7,970 bases of DNA from an uncultured Clostridia bacterium (GTDB lineage Bacteria; Bacillota; Clostridia; Christensenellales; Borkfalkiaceae). The DNA lies in the NCBI GenBank assembly GCA_934273135.1, contig CAKQSU010000041.1, forward strand, positions 1 to 7,970, read 5' to 3'. Shown in pieces: positions 6,163 through 7,970 of this stretch. Every line of letters begins with the position of its first letter. Position 1 is the first letter of the stretch. Below the pieces are notes generated by a model. The model saw nothing but the letters and a program-made list of their open reading frames with translations, searched no databases and was not told the origin of the DNA. Both the position numbers and the translations under genes were made by a program.

Positions 6163-6193
6163 CCGCGGCGCGCTTAAAAACGCGCTACGGCGG
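6163..6193 (+). promoter_or_regulatory. Hairpin just before the trmL ribosome binding site
   Basis: Outer arms CCGC (6163-6166) and GCGG (6190-6193) and inner arms GCGCG (6168-6172) and CGCGC (6181-6185) fold around the loop CTTAAAAA. No T run follows, so it is not a terminator. It begins one base after the previous stop codon and ends two bases before AAGGAGT (6196-6202), leaving the ribosome binding site exposed. It could insulate trmL translation or mark an RNA-processing site. Confidence 0.4.
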
Positions 6194-6206
6194 ACAAGGA
6201 GTAACA

Positions 6207-6716
6207 ATGAAATTCAATATAGTTCTCGTGGAACCGGAAATTCCGCAAAATACGGGTAACATCTCGCGCACATGCGCCGCAACGGGGTCTACTCTGCACC
6301 TCGTAAAACCGCTCGGGTTCGACGTGTCGGACAAGGCTTTAAAACGCGCGGGGCTTGATTATTGGCAATATCTCGATATCCGCTATTACGACGGAATAGG
6401 CGAACTAATCGAAAAGTATTACACGGGCGATAATTTTTATTTTCTTTCTACAAAGGGCGCGAAGGTCTACTCGGACGTAAAGTTTAAGGACGGCGATTTT
6501 CTCGTTTTCGGCAAGGAAACGCGCGGGCTAAACGAAAAACTTTTGGAAAAATATTACGATTCTACCCTGCGCATCCCCATGTGGGGCGATTTGCGTTCGC
6601 TCAATCTTTCAAACTCCGTCGCGATAGTTTTGTACGAAGCTCTCCGTCAGCAAGGCTTTGAAAACCTTAACATAAAGGGCTTTCTCACCGGTCGCGAAGA
6701 ACCCGATATAACGTAA
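6207..6716 (+). CDS. trmL: tRNA (cytidine/uridine-34 2'-O)-methyltransferase TrmL
   Basis: SPOUT-class methyltransferase that uses S-adenosylmethionine to methylate the ribose of the wobble nucleotide in leucine tRNAs, acting as a homodimer in the cytosol. The 169 residues match the compact single-domain TrmL form. Motif 1 is seen as PEIPQNTGNISRTCAATG beginning at residue 10. Motif 2 is LVFGKETRGL (98-107) with the conserved glutamate E103. Motif 3 is IPMWGDLRSLNLSNSVAI beginning at 123, which forms the knotted cofactor site. AAGGAGT at 6196-6202 is a strong ribosome binding site with four-base spacing. It is probably co-transcribed with the nitrilase-like gene, with which it shares a short structured spacer. 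No T-run terminator was found after it. Older annotations call this family CspR or YibK. Confidence 0.95.
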   Translation: MKFNIVLVEPEIPQNTGNISRTCAATGSTLHLVKPLGFDVSDKALKRAGLDYWQYLDIRYYDGIGELIEKYYTGDNFYFLSTKGAKVYSDVKFKDGDFLVFGKETRGLNEKLLEKYYDSTLRIPMWGDLRSLNLSNSVAIVLYEALRQQGFENLNIKGFLTGREEPDIT

Positions 6717-6900
6717 ACCGGTATGTTATACGTTTACATATTGTGAAACGCGGCGCAATCGCGCTCGGCGATAACTTAGCACTTTAAAAAGCTAAAACCG
6801 AAAGAGAAGAGTAAATGAGGTGGGGAAATGGATATTATTATATGAGGTAATCTGTATGCAAAAAACTCAACCGCGCATTTTTTGCGTACGGATTTTTAAT
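6717..6900. other. Spacer between trmL and the lipoprotein gene
   Basis: No convincing gene. An imperfect inverted repeat overlaps the trmL stop, with TATAAC (6707-6712) and GTTATA (6725-6730) around an ACCGGT core; alternative pairing GTAAAC/GTTTAC (6713-6718 with 6732-6737) is also possible. It has no T run. A micro-ORF at 6815-6850 would encode MRWGNGYYYMR. GAGGTGG at 6817-6823 resembles a ribosome binding site but leads only to very short frames. A frame from GTG 6820 runs into the lipoprotein, but the lipoprotein's own promoter lies inside it. Confidence 0.4.
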
Positions 6901-6920
6901 TATAATCAAAAACAACGGAG
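6901..6920 (+). promoter_or_regulatory. -10 box and ribosome binding site of the lipoprotein gene
   Basis: Perfect TATAAT at 6901-6906, with no clear -35 box (only a T-rich stretch around 6878-6883). The predicted transcription start near 6913 gives a leader of about 15 bases carrying CGGAG (6916-6920), seven bases before ATG 6928. Its position excludes the longer upstream reading for transcripts made here. Confidence 0.5.
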
Positions 6921-6927
6921 ATTTAAA

Positions 6928-7608
6928 ATGGAAAGAAAAATTAACAAGACTTTTATTTCGTTGCTACTTGCCTTGGTTGTCTTTTTTACGATATCGCTAA
7001 GCGGGTGCGTCGGAAGCTTTGTAAACAGAAAAAGAGAAAAAGCTTATGCGTTTGTCAAGGAGTACATGGAAACAGTCCCCGTGGATAAAGAAGGGTTTTC
7101 TATCGGACGCAAGACGACAGATACATCGATACCTTTAAAAAGAGCTAACGGAACGTACACCGTTTACGGTAAAACTGTCGACGTAGAGCAAAAAACCGAA
7201 GATTTTTATCTGACGATTGGCGCCGATGAAGATAAGAAAACAATTTGTATAAACAAAGACTTCTTAAAAGAAAGAAGCAAAGCCTTTGTTAAGATATCTT
7301 ATATGTGGTGTCATTATATAAATGAAAAATATTCACCTTCGGGGAGTCCGAGAACCGGTGGAGAAATCGTAAACGGCGTGAACGCTATCACAATTTACGA
7401 AGATTATATTTTTGTCATCACATTTCATTATCAAAAGGCTTGGTGTGATATCGGGGAAGGACATATCCCTACTTGCCTTTTCTCTTACGACTTGCTTACT
7501 GACGAGGTTTTTTATCTCGGATATAACCCCGAATCGATTGGCAGTCAATCAATAGAAAGCAAAACAATAACATTACCGGAGGGAAAAAACGATGAAAACA
7601 AAAAGTAA
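6928..7608 (+). CDS. Orphan lipoprotein of unknown function
   Basis: The 226-residue precursor begins with a basic stretch (R3, K4, K7), a hydrophobic core about 9-23, and the lipobox LSGC at 24-27. C27 should therefore be lipidated and the mature part anchored outside the cytoplasmic membrane. After a basic patch (RKREK, 34-38) the rest is soluble, with alternating strand-like segments, several aromatic residues and two internal cysteines. I recognise no family. ATG 6928 is chosen because CGGAG lies at proper spacing, a -10 box sits just upstream, and the signal peptide begins right there. A GTG at 6820 would add 36 residues that do not resemble an export signal. Another ribosome-binding-site-led ATG at 7592 overlaps its last codons, suggesting a former downstream partner. 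Composition is more A/T-rich than the housekeeping genes to the left. Confidence 0.85.
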   Translation: MERKINKTFISLLLALVVFFTISLSGCVGSFVNRKREKAYAFVKEYMETVPVDKEGFSIGRKTTDTSIPLKRANGTYTVYGKTVDVEQKTEDFYLTIGADEDKKTICINKDFLKERSKAFVKISYMWCHYINEKYSPSGSPRTGGEIVNGVNAITIYEDYIFVITFHYQKAWCDIGEGHIPTCLFSYDLLTDEVFYLGYNPESIGSQSIESKTITLPEGKNDENKK

Positions 7609-7624
7609 GGTTTATGTTCCATAG
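7592..7624 (+). pseudogene. Ten-codon remnant of a possible former gene
   Basis: GGAGGG at 7578-7583 lies eight bases before ATG 7592, a better ribosome binding site than most genes here have. The frame overlaps the end of the lipoprotein gene by 17 bases and reads MKTKSKVYVP, then stops at TAG 7622-7624. If read through, the same frame continues as GEQKQKADSLKRTSQN to another stop. This looks like the preserved start of a coupled second gene whose body was lost. It could also be a functional micro-ORF or chance. Confidence 0.25.
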
Positions 7625-7780
7625 GGAGAACAAAAACAAAAAGCGGATTCGCTGAAACGGACAAGTCAAAATTAAATAGAAAATGAGTGATAAATTACCC
7701 GAAAAAGTGGCGGCAAAATGTTTCAAAACAGTATAAAGAGATGATTTTTGTATATTTCACATAGCGTAGCGCGTTAAAAC
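7625..7780. other. Gene-poor spacer, possible coding remnants
   Basis: No supported gene. Short protein-like pieces occur in different frames: ATG 7683 to TAA 7736 (17 residues, MSDKLPEKVAAKCFKTV), and a start-less frame that ends in KQYKEMIFVYFT at the TAG at 7759-7761. Small hairpins GTTC/GAAC near 7617-7632 and AGCG/CGCT near 7641-7652 lack T runs, so no terminator is seen for the lipoprotein gene. Frame-shifted fragments of this kind are compatible with decay of a lost gene. Confidence 0.3.
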
Positions 7781-7809
7781 TTGAAAAATAAGGATTTTTA
7801 TGCTATAAT
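7781..7809 (+). promoter_or_regulatory. Strong extended -10 promoter
   Basis: TTGAAA (7781-7786), a 17-base spacer and perfect TATAAT (7804-7809), with an extended -10 TG at 7801-7802. The predicted start near 7816 gives a leader of about 80 bases before ATG 7899. By consensus match this is the best promoter in the window. Confidence 0.8.
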
Positions 7810-7822
7810 ATATTTAACAATA

Positions 7823-7840
7823 TCAGTATAGAGATACTGA
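7823..7840 (+). promoter_or_regulatory. Perfect small hairpin or operator-like palindrome in the 5' leader
   Basis: TCAGTAT (7823-7829) and ATACTGA (7834-7840) are perfect complements around AGAG. The site begins about seven bases after the predicted transcription start, a common location for a repressor operator or a 5'-stabilising stem. No riboswitch family was recognised in the rest of the leader. Confidence 0.4.
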
Positions 7841-7898
7841 AACGTCAAGACAGCCGGAAAGAAAACAGGTGAAATCAACAATATCAAAAGGAGAAAAA

Positions 7899-7970
7899 AT
7901 GTTTGAAACAGCAAAGGCGATACAGGGTTTGCCGTTTTATGAATATCTTACAAATGAGCAAAAGGAAATC
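7899..7970 (+). CDS. 5' end of a gene cut by the window edge, possibly a Crp/Fnr-type regulator
   Basis: Only 24 codons are visible. ATG 7899 is preceded by AAAGGAG (7887-7893) at about five-base spacing, and by a strong promoter with a long leader, so this is certainly the start of a real gene. The N-terminus contains IQGLPFYEYLTNEQKE. This recalls the short N-terminal helix of Crp/Fnr-family regulators, where a phrase like LPFW-LTEEEK precedes the cyclic-nucleotide-binding-type barrel. That is pattern memory from very few residues, so the family call is weak. If correct, the palindrome in the leader could be an autoregulatory site. Confidence 0.85.
   Translation, partial: MFETAKAIQGLPFYEYLTNEQKEI

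Noticed and set aside
6820..6927. GTG-started N-terminal extension of the lipoprotein
   Set aside because: A perfect -10 box and ribosome binding site lie inside it, and the signal peptide starts at 6928.
7823..7898. Riboswitch in the last leader
   Set aside because: The leader is about 80 bases with one small hairpin. I could not match it to the conserved cores of cobalamin, ZTP, c-di-GMP, fluoride or THF aptamers.

Overview
The window looks like chromosomal DNA of a Clostridia-type Firmicute, probably from an uncultured gut or sediment lineage. This rests on A-rich Shine-Dalgarno leaders, sigma-A-type promoters, standard stop codons, and a SpoVB-like flippase directly followed by a YabN-type methylase/MazG fusion. 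That gene pair also occurs in the sporulation/cell-division neighbourhood of Bacillus subtilis (yabM-yabN). I cannot name a genus. All convincing genes lie on the + strand.

Positions 1-713 hold no convincing gene. They contain a strong GC-rich terminator hairpin (158-194), two further + strand terminator-like hairpins (339-386 and 523-570) with no recognisable gene before them, and a near-consensus promoter at 637-665. That promoter drives uppP (714-1565), an undecaprenyl-diphosphate phosphatase that ends at its own terminator (1640-1669).

A tight operon follows: a SpoVB/YtgP-family flippase (1779-3134), a YabN-like tetrapyrrole-methylase/MazG fusion (3168-4550) and dusB (best start 4531, overlapping the previous gene by 20 bases). 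Together with uppP, the flippase makes this a lipid-carrier and envelope neighbourhood. MazG and DusB are nucleotide-pool and tRNA housekeeping functions.

Four bases after the dusB stop lies a consensus promoter whose predicted transcription start falls almost on the ATG of the next gene, so that gene may be read from a leaderless mRNA. Its product (5514-6161) is unfamiliar at first sight but has the layout of a shortened, degenerate carbon-nitrogen hydrolase (nitrilase fold). trmL (6207-6716) follows, a tRNA 2'-O-methyltransferase of the SPOUT class.

From 6717 onward the DNA looks more accessory. It holds a loosely filled spacer, an orphan lipoprotein with its own promoter (CDS 6928-7608), a probable remnant of a following gene beginning at 7592, and a gene-poor stretch. 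A very strong extended -10 promoter (7781-7809) then drives a gene cut by the window end (7899 onward), tentatively a Crp/Fnr-type regulator. I see no CRISPR array, insertion sequence, rRNA or tRNA. I also see no clear undescribed multi-gene system. The most unusual items are the leaderless nitrilase-like gene, the structured gene-free block at 190-570, and the repeat-bearing leader at 7816-7898.
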